Positions 17,489-24,807 of a stretch of DNA of 24,807 bases are shown one piece after another. Made by a program: the position numbers and the translations under genes. The notes under the pieces are model-generated. The model searched no databases. It saw only the letters and a program-made list of their open reading frames with translations, and had not been told where the DNA came from. This stretch comes from an uncultured Flavobacteriales bacterium (GTDB taxonomy: Bacteria; Bacteroidota; Bacteroidia; Flavobacteriales_D; Crocinitomicaceae). The DNA lies in assembly GCA_903879765.1 (NCBI GenBank), contig CAIRMS010000104.1, positions 1-24,807 on the forward strand. Reading direction: 5' to 3'. How positions within the stretch are numbered: position 1 is the stretch's first letter; every line of letters starts with the position of its first letter.

Positions 17489-17808
17489 TATTTTGACGCT
17501 ACCCTATTGGCAATGTAGGATCGATACGCCATAAGAGAAGGAAAACCGATCAATAAACATGCGGCTAGAAAATATCCTTTTGACACTAAATGAAATCCTT
17601 CAATGTCTTTGAGGTCCTCTGGATTTATTCCGATACCTATAAAGTAGGACAAACTTAGTTTGATTGGTAAGCCGATTTCTTTTGTGCCTTGCATGACGAT
17701 GATTTCCCCGTCGAAAATACTAATGTTAAAGAAAAATAAGGGTATCGCGAAGACAACAAATGTCAGCGCAAAAACGGCAAGCGGATTTTTTAAAAGATTT
17801 TTTATCAT
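17488..17808 (-). CDS. Small membrane protein, function unknown (106 aa)
   Basis: No family is recognised. The protein has two predicted membrane helices: residues about 8-28 (LAVFALTFVVFAIPLFFF) and about 78-95 (GYFLAACLLIGFPSLMAY). A soluble loop of about 50 residues lies between them, and the tail is basic (RSYIANRVASK). A charged MIKNLLKNP start precedes the first helix. A perfect TAATTTTG lies on the minus strand at 17820-17813, only 4 nt before the ATG, so transcription from it would be leaderless, and no -33 is seen. The gene is convergent with the SDR gene and divergent from the glycosyltransferase gene. Coding potential rests on length, helix pattern and the fit between neighbours. 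Confidence 0.65.
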   Translation of the reverse strand: MIKNLLKNPLAVFALTFVVFAIPLFFFNISIFDGEIIVMQGTKEIGLPIKLSLSYFIGIGINPEDLKDIEGFHLVSKGYFLAACLLIGFPSLMAYRSYIANRVASK

Positions 17809-17855
17809 CGAACAAAATTAATCGTTTTATCTATATTCGTCCTCGAAATTACGTT

Positions 17856-18965
17856 TTGACACCAAAATTACACCTTGCTTATTTATGTACTTCCCGCGGT
17901 TGGGGTGGATTGGAGATGAATCATCTTCGAAATGCGCTTTGGATGCAAGCAAGAGGACATGAAATAACACTCGTCTGCACAAAAAACTCCCCGCTTGAAA
18001 AAGCAGGAATAGAAGCGCAGCTTTCTGTCATCAGCATTCGAAAACCTGCAAGACATTACGCCTTTTTAAGTGCTTGGCGGCTAGTAAAACGTTTAAAAAA
18101 ACGAGGAGTGAAAGAAGTGTTCATCCGAAATACCTCTGACATCAGCCTAGGCGCAAGTATTGCTTTCTTCTCCTTTAAACGAATACACATTCATTTTTTT
18201 ATGGAGCTGATGTTCCAAGATCAAAAACAACAACTTTATCGAACTATCCGTTACTCCTTTTTGAGTTCGTGGGTCTGTTCGCTCGAATACATGAGGAAAA
18301 AGGTGCTTTCGTCAACACGTATTGATCCGAATAAAGTGCTTGTCATTCCATCTGCATTGGATTTTAGTCAAACTTTACCTATCACTAAACGCGAAGCGCG
18401 GCAGCAACTGAATTTACCATCGGACAAAGTGATTTTCGGTATGATTGGGAGAATTGATCGTAAAAAAAGAATCGAATTGTCCATTTTAGCCTTACATCAA
18501 CTGCAAAGTACAGATTACCAATTACTCATTATTGGTGAAGAAACACCAGATTCTCCGGATTCTTATTTAAGTGAACTTAAACAGCTCATCCAGGAAAAAA
18601 AACTAGAAGATCGGATACACTTTTGCGGTTTTCATTCTGAAACGAGTCCTTATTACCACGCTATCGATGCACTTATCATGGCTTCGGACTTTGAAACGTT
18701 CGGGATGAGCACCATCGAAGCTCTTGCTCATCGTACGCCCGTAATTGCGGCAAATTCCGGCGGATCTCAGGAATTGTTGCAGCAGTTTCCACTTGGAATT
18801 TTAGTTGAACCGGGAAATCCATCATCTTTTGCACTGGCGATGGAAAAAATAATCGAAATCGACCGTGAAAAATTTGACGCTAATGCATTTCAAGGGTATT
18901 TTGACCATCAGCGCATTTGCGAAATCATCGAATCTCGCATACTAAGTTGCGAAAGCGTGCGTTAA
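17856..18965 (+). CDS. Glycosyltransferase family 4-type (GT-B fold)
   Basis: Probably transfers an activated sugar onto a lipid-linked or surface glycan at the cytoplasmic face of the inner membrane. The N-terminal half has the GT-B beta strand and Gly-rich loop (LAYLCTSRGWGGLE). The C-terminal half shows IFGMIGRIDRKKRIE and YQLLIIGE, and a donor-site EX7E motif in FETFGMSTIEAL near residue 278, followed by TPVIAANSGGSQELL. The start is uncertain. TTG at 17856 gives MTPKLHLAYL, a typical GT4 beginning (369 aa), and avoids overlap with the divergent small gene. The longest frame starts at ATG 17760, and the next ATG at 17916 would cut into the Gly-rich loop. The histidine kinase gene follows after 30 nt, suggesting co-transcription. 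The sugar and acceptor cannot be read from the sequence. Confidence 0.88.
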   Translation: MTPKLHLAYLCTSRGWGGLEMNHLRNALWMQARGHEITLVCTKNSPLEKAGIEAQLSVISIRKPARHYAFLSAWRLVKRLKKRGVKEVFIRNTSDISLGASIAFFSFKRIHIHFFMELMFQDQKQQLYRTIRYSFLSSWVCSLEYMRKKVLSSTRIDPNKVLVIPSALDFSQTLPITKREARQQLNLPSDKVIFGMIGRIDRKKRIELSILALHQLQSTDYQLLIIGEETPDSPDSYLSELKQLIQEKKLEDRIHFCGFHSETSPYYHAIDALIMASDFETFGMSTIEALAHRTPVIAANSGGSQELLQQFPLGILVEPGNPSSFALAMEKIIEIDREKFDANAFQGYFDHQRICEIIESRILSCESVR

Positions 18966-18995
18966 AGAAGCTAAATCTCCTTAAATTCGTCTCCA

Positions 18996-20510
18996 ATGGA
19001 CATATATTCTGCCAAACAACGCTGGAAAGTTGTACTGATTTTCGTTTCACTCCTGATCATAGGAGCATCTTTGTTTGTGTCCAATCAAATGATTCAAAAA
19101 ATAGCTGAACGCGAGCGCTCTAAAGCCAAAGAATGGGCAAGCGCACTCAAAAAGAAAGTGGAATTGGTGGAACTCAACGCACGTATTTTTAAATCCTTAC
19201 GTGAAAAAGAACGCGAAAAAATTGAGTTGGTCGTTGAAGCACAAAAAACCTTATTGAATCCATCCGATTTATCTGTTAACCAAGATTTAGCCTTCACCTT
19301 AAACATTATTGAGTCCAACAAGGACATCCCCGTCATTTTATTAAACGATGACGGAACACTTGCTCAATTCAGAAACTTAGATACTTCATTTAACGATAAA
19401 AATCACGAAGACGAAATCTTAGCTCTTGCAAAAAAATGGAAGCTTGAAGGTCATGAATTCAAAATCAATGTCTTTGGTGATATGTATATGTCCTTTCTCT
19501 ATGGTGAATCGCAGGAATATTTGCGTTTGCAAAAACAAAGCGATTCTCTTATCACTTCCTTTAATCGAGATTTAGGGAATCAATCCAACTTAATTCCGGT
19601 ATTGTTCTACGATGTCAAAGAACAAAAGGTGATTTCGAGCAATTTACCCAAGAAGGAACTCAATCCTGCACAACTTGCCAAGACGATTTCCAATCTAAAA
19701 GCACAAAACGAGCCGATTCGCATCAATTTTGGTGAAGGAGAAAAAGTACTATATTTCAGTGATAGTCCAGAAGTCAAGCAACTCATTTGGCTTCCATACA
19801 TTCAATTTGGCGTGGTTGGATTAATCGTCATCATCGGCTATCTGTTGTTTTCAACCTATCGAAAAGCTGAACAGAATCAAGTTTGGGCTGGACTCGCAAA
19901 AGAAACTGCACACCAACTCGGCACTCCCCTATCCTCCTTAATGGCTTGGGTAAGTTACTTAGAGAATGAAGATGTGGATCCAATGGTTCCTAGGGAAATG
20001 CAAAAGGACTTGCAGCGTTTAGAAAAAATCACTGATCGTTTCTCCAAAATTGGATCTGGAGCTAAATTGGTAGAAGAAGACTTTGTTTTTACGATTGAAA
20101 ACAATTTAAATTACCTCAAAGCACGTCTTTCCGATAAAATTGATATCCAATTTACCGTTGAGGGACAACGTCCAATGATTGTCCTGCACAACCGTTCCTT
20201 AATGGAATGGGTGGTTGAGAATATTTGTAAAAATGCTGTTGATGCTATGGGTGGAGTAGGAAAATTGCACGTTCATATTAAAGAAGTAGCTGAATGGGTG
20301 CACGTGGATATCACTGATACCGGAAAAGGTTTAACCGCTAAACAATTCAAATCCATTTTTCAACCTGGATATTCCACTAAAAAACGTGGCTGGGGACTTG
20401 GGCTCACCTTAGTGAAACGCATCGTCGAAGAATACCACAAAGGAAGGGTGTTTGTCGTGACATCCGAACTTGATAAAGGAACAACTTTTAGAATCAGCAT
20501 TCCGCACTAG
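18996..20510 (+). CDS. Membrane sensor histidine kinase (orphan)
   Basis: A 504-aa two-component sensor kinase. TM1 is about residues 12-29, followed by an extracytoplasmic sensor of about 230 residues with a Lys/Glu-rich coiled-coil start, then TM2 about 264-285. The dimerisation H-box is AKETAHQLGTPLSSL with the phospho-acceptor at His306. The ATP-binding domain has an N-box (ENICKNAVDAM, about 412), G1 (DITDTGKGL, about 438) and G2 (GWGLGLTL, about 464), so all the key catalytic elements are present. No response regulator is adjacent; the neighbours are a glycosyltransferase (30 nt upstream) and an enoyl-CoA hydratase (46 nt downstream). The sensor domain matches no named family that I can identify, so the signal is unknown. 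The ATG at 18996 directly precedes a normal TM1. Confidence 0.95.
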   Translation: MDIYSAKQRWKVVLIFVSLLIIGASLFVSNQMIQKIAERERSKAKEWASALKKKVELVELNARIFKSLREKEREKIELVVEAQKTLLNPSDLSVNQDLAFTLNIIESNKDIPVILLNDDGTLAQFRNLDTSFNDKNHEDEILALAKKWKLEGHEFKINVFGDMYMSFLYGESQEYLRLQKQSDSLITSFNRDLGNQSNLIPVLFYDVKEQKVISSNLPKKELNPAQLAKTISNLKAQNEPIRINFGEGEKVLYFSDSPEVKQLIWLPYIQFGVVGLIVIIGYLLFSTYRKAEQNQVWAGLAKETAHQLGTPLSSLMAWVSYLENEDVDPMVPREMQKDLQRLEKITDRFSKIGSGAKLVEEDFVFTIENNLNYLKARLSDKIDIQFTVEGQRPMIVLHNRSLMEWVVENICKNAVDAMGGVGKLHVHIKEVAEWVHVDITDTGKGLTAKQFKSIFQPGYSTKKRGWGLGLTLVKRIVEEYHKGRVFVVTSELDKGTTFRISIPH

Positions 20511-20556
20511 AAACCGAACGAAAATTTCTCGCTATTTTAGCAAACAAATTCAATTT

Positions 20557-21333
20557 ATGTATCAACTTATCCTTGCCGAAGTAAAAAACCACATTGGTTA
20601 CATCACGATTAATCGTCCAAATCAGTTAAATGCCTTGAATAAAGACACTATTGCAGAACTGCATGCTGCTTTAGATGCGTTCAATCAAGATTCATCCGTT
20701 GGAGCAATCATATTAACTGGTTCAGGAGAAAAAGCATTTGTTGCTGGAGCAGACATCAAAGAATTTGCTGATTTTACGATTTCTCAGGGTGGAGAATTGG
20801 CCGTTACTGGTCAAACGACGTTATTTGACTTCATTGAAATCCTCAGTACACCTGTCATTGCCGCAGTGAATGGCTTTGCACTTGGTGGAGGATTGGAATT
20901 AGCGATGGCGGCACATATTCGCATTGCATCAAGTAACGCACGCATGGGATTACCGGAAGTTTCTTTGGGTGTCATTCCAGGATATGGCGGTACACAAAGA
21001 CTACCGCAACTCATTGGAAAAGGAAAAGCAAATGAAATCATCTTCACAGCAGGAATGCTGAAAGCGGGTGAAGCCTTACAGTGGGGATTGGTAAACCATG
21101 TGGTTGAACAAGCAGAATTAATGACCAAATGCGAGGAAATCGCACAAAAAATATTAGCAAATTCTCCAATGGCGATTGCAGCAGCGATTCGCTCAGTGAA
21201 TGCAGGATTCCAAGATGGAGTAAACGGATACGAAACAGAAATCGAATCCTTTGCTCAATGTTTCGGAACGAAGGAATTCGTTGAAGGAACGACGGCATTT
21301 TTAGAAAAACGCAAAGCCAATTTCAGAGGCTAA
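20557..21333 (+). CDS. Enoyl-CoA hydratase/isomerase family protein
   Basis: A 258-aa crotonase that probably hydrates trans-2-enoyl-CoA in fatty-acid or related acyl-CoA degradation in the cytoplasm. The oxyanion-hole segments are AFVAGADIKEF and GFALGGGLELAM. Both catalytic glutamates of true hydratases are present, E114 and E134, exactly 20 residues apart as in the classical enzyme. The signature LPEVSLGVIPGYGGTQRL is complete. ATG 20557 is chosen because the domain begins at once (MYQLILAEVKNHIGYITINRP). The longer frame from 20470 overlaps the kinase gene and adds nothing conserved. The stop TAA is immediately followed by the ATG of the flippase, so the two genes are probably co-transcribed. 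The specific substrate is not determinable. Confidence 0.95.
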   Translation: MYQLILAEVKNHIGYITINRPNQLNALNKDTIAELHAALDAFNQDSSVGAIILTGSGEKAFVAGADIKEFADFTISQGGELAVTGQTTLFDFIEILSTPVIAAVNGFALGGGLELAMAAHIRIASSNARMGLPEVSLGVIPGYGGTQRLPQLIGKGKANEIIFTAGMLKAGEALQWGLVNHVVEQAELMTKCEEIAQKILANSPMAIAAAIRSVNAGFQDGVNGYETEIESFAQCFGTKEFVEGTTAFLEKRKANFRG

Positions 21334-22797
21334 ATGAGCAATCCCATTCGTAAATTAATAAGTCAAACTGCCGTTTATGGACTTTCTTCCATTGTCGGAC
21401 GTTTGTTGAACTATTTATTGGTTCCATTATATACGAGTGTTTTCACAGATCCCGCACATTACGGCGTTGTATCTGAATTGTATGCTTGGGTTGCCTTTCT
21501 AATCGTCATTCTCACCTTCGGAATGGAAACAGCCTTTTTCCGCTTCATTCAAACGAGCGAAAACAAGCAACAAACCTATCTCAATTCATTGGCAACAGTT
21601 CTTGGGCTGAATGTCTTCTTTTTTGCGATTTTATTGTTCTTCAATAATGATATTGCCAACCTCATGTTGTATGAAGGGCACAATGAATACATCATTTTAC
21701 TCGGCATCATTGTAAGTATTGATGCGTTAAGCGCAATTCCATTGGCAAAATTGAGAGTAGAGGAGAAATCCATGCGCTTTGTCCGTATTCAAATTACGTC
21801 TATTCTCGTCAACGTTGGATTGAACTTATTCTTCATGTTATACCTTTTCAATCCGGCTCGTCCAGAGGAAGGTGTGCTTTTTATCTTACTTGCTAATCTT
21901 TGTGCATCCTTAGTAAAACCTGTGATGTTGTATGATTCATTTAATCTAGGACAAATACACATCAACTGGCAGGAAATAAAACTTATGTTGTTTTACTCCT
22001 TTCCCCTGGTGATTGGAAGTTTTGCTGGGATTATCAATGAAACAATTGACCGAATTCTTCTCAAACAAATCATTTATAATCCAGAGGACATCAGCACGCT
22101 CCACACGGCAGAAGCAGAAGTAGGAATCTACAGTGCCTGTTACAAATTAGCCATGTTGGTGACCATTTTATTACAAGCGTATCGTTATGCCGCGGAACCC
22201 TTCTTTTTCAATCAAATGAAGAACGAAGACCGAAATGTGATTTATGTGAAAGTCATGAATTTATTCGTTGCGACCGTTTGTCTGGTATTCTTGTTTGTCA
22301 GCTTGAACATCGACATATTCAAACATTTTATCCAAAACAAAAGTTATTGGGCTGGATTACCCGTTGTGCCAATTCTTCTTTTGGCCAATGTCTTTCTTGG
22401 TATTTACTACAATCAAAGCATCTGGTACAAATTGAGTGGGAAAACCCAATACGGAGCGTACATCGCTCTTATTGGTGCGGCACTGACCATTGGAATCAAT
22501 GTGCTTTTTATTCCAAAATACGGATACATGGCAAGTGCGTGGGCAACATTCATTGTCTATGCCGTTCAAATGATCATCTCCTATTTTCTAGGTCAAAAAC
22601 ACTATCCTATCCCCTATAATATCAAGAAATTTTTCTTGTATTTAGGATTAGCACTTGTCATTTATTTCATCGGATCAAGCATACATTTCGAGCGCTATTT
22701 TGCTCAGTTTATTCTTCAAAATTCCTTACTTTTAGTGTACATACTTTTCGTTTTTAAAATGGAACGTCATTCTTTTTCAAACAAGCTTAGCGCATAA
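21334..22797 (+). CDS. Wzx-like polysaccharide/lipid-linked oligosaccharide flippase
   Basis: A 487-aa polytopic inner-membrane protein of the MOP/MATE-like polysaccharide exporter superfamily, which translocates undecaprenyl-linked sugars to the periplasm. The N-terminus is typical (MSNPIRKLISQTAVYGLSSIVGR, then LNYLLVPLYTSVFT and YGVVSELYAW). About 12-14 hydrophobic helices span the chain; a central charged loop (KQIIYNPEDIS) is followed by VGIYSACYKLAMLV. The ATG abuts the stop of the enoyl-CoA hydratase gene with no gap. Together with the glycosyltransferase three genes upstream it suggests surface glycan assembly, but no polymerase or ligase is seen. Its length is normal for the family. 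The transported glycan is unknown. Confidence 0.9.
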   Translation: MSNPIRKLISQTAVYGLSSIVGRLLNYLLVPLYTSVFTDPAHYGVVSELYAWVAFLIVILTFGMETAFFRFIQTSENKQQTYLNSLATVLGLNVFFFAILLFFNNDIANLMLYEGHNEYIILLGIIVSIDALSAIPLAKLRVEEKSMRFVRIQITSILVNVGLNLFFMLYLFNPARPEEGVLFILLANLCASLVKPVMLYDSFNLGQIHINWQEIKLMLFYSFPLVIGSFAGIINETIDRILLKQIIYNPEDISTLHTAEAEVGIYSACYKLAMLVTILLQAYRYAAEPFFFNQMKNEDRNVIYVKVMNLFVATVCLVFLFVSLNIDIFKHFIQNKSYWAGLPVVPILLLANVFLGIYYNQSIWYKLSGKTQYGAYIALIGAALTIGINVLFIPKYGYMASAWATFIVYAVQMIISYFLGQKHYPIPYNIKKFFLYLGLALVIYFIGSSIHFERYFAQFILQNSLLLVYILFVFKMERHSFSNKLSA

Positions 22798-22829
22798 TCT
22801 TGAATGACTTAAAACTTTTTATTCCAAAG

Positions 22830-22863
22830 TTTGTTCTTTAATCATCGAATCAGCTTAAATTTG
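22830..22863 (+). promoter_or_regulatory. Promoter-like element directly before dxs
   Basis: TTTG (22830-22833), a 22-nt spacer and a perfect TAAATTTG (22856-22863). The ATG at 22868 begins only 4 nt after the -7 box, so the transcript would be leaderless or nearly so if this element is used. Confidence 0.6.
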
Positions 22864-22867
22864 TTAA

Positions 22868-24807
22868 ATGGCATCACATTCTTATCAAGCAGGTCCATTC
22901 TTGGGGCAAATTAACACTCCTAATGACTTGCGTGAAAAATTCACAGAGGAACAACTTCCACAAGTCGCTGACGAATTACGTCAGTACATCGTTGATGTCA
23001 TCTCTGAAATCGGAAATAGTCATTTCGGGGCAAGTTTAGGTGTAGTTGAACTTTCTGTAGCGCTACATTATGTATTTAATACACCTGACGATCAATTGGT
23101 TTGGGATGTTGGACATCAAGCATACGGACACAAAATCCTTACAGGAAGACGCGAACAATTTCACACAAACCGCTTGAAAGGTGGTATTTCAGGATTCCCT
23201 AAACGATCAGAAAGTGAATACGATACGTTTGGTGTAGGCCATTCATCCACCTCTATTTCTGCTGCATTAGGAATGGCTGTCGCTAGCCGCTACAAAGGTG
23301 AAACACAACGTCAACATGTAGCTATTATTGGCGATGGCGCGATGACCGCGGGATTGGCATTTGAAGGAATGAACCATGCTGGATTTGAAAAAGACGCGAA
23401 TTTATTGGTGATTTTGAACGACAATTGCATGTCCATCGATCCTAATGTTGGTGCATTAAAAGAATATTTGACAGATATTACGACTTCTCACACGTACAAC
23501 AAAGTGAAAGATGAAGTTTGGAAACTTTTAGGTAAAATCTCGAAATTCGGTCCAGATGCGCAAACCATCGCTTCCAAAGTTTCACATGCCTTGAAAGGAA
23601 CTTTATTGAATCAAAGTAACCTATTTGAATCGTTAAACTTTAGGTATTTTGGTCCAGTTGATGGCCACGATGTTGTTGGATTAGCGAAAGTCATGTCTGA
23701 TTTAAAAGACATCCCTGGTCCGAAAATATTGCATTGCATTACCCGTAAAGGTGCTGGATACAAGTTTTCTGAAGAAGGAAACCCAACCAAATGGCATGCG
23801 CCAGGAGTATTTAATAAGGAGACAGGTGAAATTGTCAAGATTATTCCTAAATCTCCTCAGCCACCAAAATACCAAGATGTTTTTGGACATACGATTGTGG
23901 AGTTAGCTGAGAAGAATGATAAAATAATGGGTGTTACACCTGCGATGCCATCCGGTAGTTCATTGAACATCATGATGGCCGCTATGCCTGAGCGTAGTTT
24001 TGACGTAGGTATTGCAGAGCAACATGCTGTAACCTTTAGTGCTGGATTGGCAACACAAGGTTTGGTTCCGTTTTGTAACATCTATTCATCGTTTATGCAA
24101 CGTGCATTCGACCAAGTTTTACACGATGTCGCTTTGCAAAACTTAAACGTAGTCTTTTGTTTAGATCGCGGTGGACTCGTTGGAGCAGATGGTGCAACTC
24201 ACCATGGAGCGTACGATTTAGCCTACATGCGTTGCATTCCAAACATGGTTGTTTCAGCTCCTATGAATGAAGAAGAACTTCGAAACTTGATGTTTACGGC
24301 ACAATTGAAAGATCAAGGGCCATTCTCCATTCGTTATCCACGTGGAAATGGGGTTATGACCGAATGGAAAACACCGTTGAAAGAAATCAAAATTGGTGAA
24401 GGAAGAAAAGTAACAAATGGCGAAGATGTGGCGATATTAACCATTGGACATCCAGGTAATTTCGCGCAAGAAGCTATTCAAGAACTAAATGGAAATGGGA
24501 TTTCCGTAGCGCACTATGACATGCGTTTCGTAAAACCAATCGATGAAATTATGCTTCATGAAGTATTTACCAAGTTTAACAAAGTAATTACCATAGAAGA
24601 TGGTTGTTTAATGGGTGGATTCGGTTCAGCTGTGATTGAATTCATGGTGGATCAAAAATACCAAGCGGAATTAGTGCGACTAGGCATTCCCGATGAATAC
24701 GTACACCACGGAACCCAAGAAGAATTATGGGCTGATTGTGGTTTTGATACCCAAGCCATTGTAAAAGCAGTGAAGGATCTTGTTAAATTCGAAAACAAAG
24801 CGACTTC
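22868..24807 (+). CDS. dxs: 1-deoxy-D-xylulose-5-phosphate synthase, 3' end cut by window
   Basis: Thiamine-diphosphate enzyme of the cytoplasmic MEP pathway that condenses pyruvate and glyceraldehyde-3-phosphate, the first step towards isoprenoids such as menaquinone side chains and undecaprenyl phosphate. The frame is open through 646 codons to the edge. Motifs in order are WDVGHQAYGHKILTGR, the TPP-binding GDGAMTAG (G155-D156-G157) with NDNCMSIDPNVGA, DVGIAEQHAVTF with the catalytic E384, DRGGLVGADGATHHGAYD, and SIRYPRGNG. At 646 residues it is close to the family length, so only a few residues are likely missing. The start MASHSYQAGPFLGQINTP lies a little before the conserved INTP region. 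A promoter-like element sits just upstream. The flippase gene is 70 nt upstream; undecaprenyl carriers link the two functionally, but this is inference. Confidence 0.97.
   Translation, partial: MASHSYQAGPFLGQINTPNDLREKFTEEQLPQVADELRQYIVDVISEIGNSHFGASLGVVELSVALHYVFNTPDDQLVWDVGHQAYGHKILTGRREQFHTNRLKGGISGFPKRSESEYDTFGVGHSSTSISAALGMAVASRYKGETQRQHVAIIGDGAMTAGLAFEGMNHAGFEKDANLLVILNDNCMSIDPNVGALKEYLTDITTSHTYNKVKDEVWKLLGKISKFGPDAQTIASKVSHALKGTLLNQSNLFESLNFRYFGPVDGHDVVGLAKVMSDLKDIPGPKILHCITRKGAGYKFSEEGNPTKWHAPGVFNKETGEIVKIIPKSPQPPKYQDVFGHTIVELAEKNDKIMGVTPAMPSGSSLNIMMAAMPERSFDVGIAEQHAVTFSAGLATQGLVPFCNIYSSFMQRAFDQVLHDVALQNLNVVFCLDRGGLVGADGATHHGAYDLAYMRCIPNMVVSAPMNEEELRNLMFTAQLKDQGPFSIRYPRGNGVMTEWKTPLKEIKIGEGRKVTNGEDVAILTIGHPGNFAQEAIQELNGNGISVAHYDMRFVKPIDEIMLHEVFTKFNKVITIEDGCLMGGFGSAVIEFMVDQKYQAELVRLGIPDEYVHHGTQEELWADCGFDTQAIVKAVKDLVKFENKAT

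Noticed and set aside
20470..20556. Upstream start for the enoyl-CoA hydratase overlapping the kinase gene.
   Set aside because: The 29 added residues have no family similarity, and ATG 20557 starts exactly at the conserved domain with the normal family length.

Overview
The window reads as a chromosome segment of a Bacteroidota bacterium, most likely Flavobacteriales and possibly a Crocinitomicaceae/Fluviicola-like lineage. The evidence is a C-terminal type IX secretion system (T9SS) sorting domain, GEVED-type and PKD/Ig-like surface modules, promoters of the Bacteroidota type (TTTG, about 19-22 nt, TAnnTTTG), no clear Shine-Dalgarno sequences, and A/T-rich intergenic DNA. The genus is inference only.

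Left two thirds (1-16521, minus strand): two giant surface-protein genes lie head to tail. The upstream gene (8137-16521, 2794 aa) is complete, with a signal peptide, several beta-rich modules, a run of about 70-residue Cys-paired Ig/PKD-like repeats and a T9SS sorting tail, and it ends at a strong intrinsic terminator (8090-8116). The downstream gene (1-7666, at least 2555 aa) runs off the left edge before its C-terminus. The two differ in their N-terminal modules but share a collinear repeat stalk (1 to about 1640 matches 8796 to about 10425) with patches of near-identical DNA. Both also carry nearly the same promoter (TTTG-N19-TACATTTG). They look like duplicated adhesins that diversified at the tip and exchange sequence in the stalk.

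Right third (16656-24807): a short-chain dehydrogenase-like gene lacking the usual catalytic Tyr/Lys diverges from the giant gene. It converges on a small two-helix membrane protein gene (minus strand). A co-directional, tightly packed plus-strand run follows: GT4-type glycosyltransferase, membrane histidine kinase without an adjacent response regulator, enoyl-CoA hydratase, and Wzx-like polysaccharide flippase. Then comes dxs (isoprenoid precursor synthesis) with its own promoter, truncated by the right edge only a few residues from its expected end. The glycosyltransferase and flippase suggest an envelope or exopolysaccharide role, though no polymerase or complete glycan cluster is visible.

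No tRNA, rRNA, CRISPR array, transposase or clear mobile element was found. The main points of interest are the duplicated, mosaic giant adhesin pair, its shared promoter, and the phage-structural-protein-like motifs in the N-terminal half of the complete adhesin.
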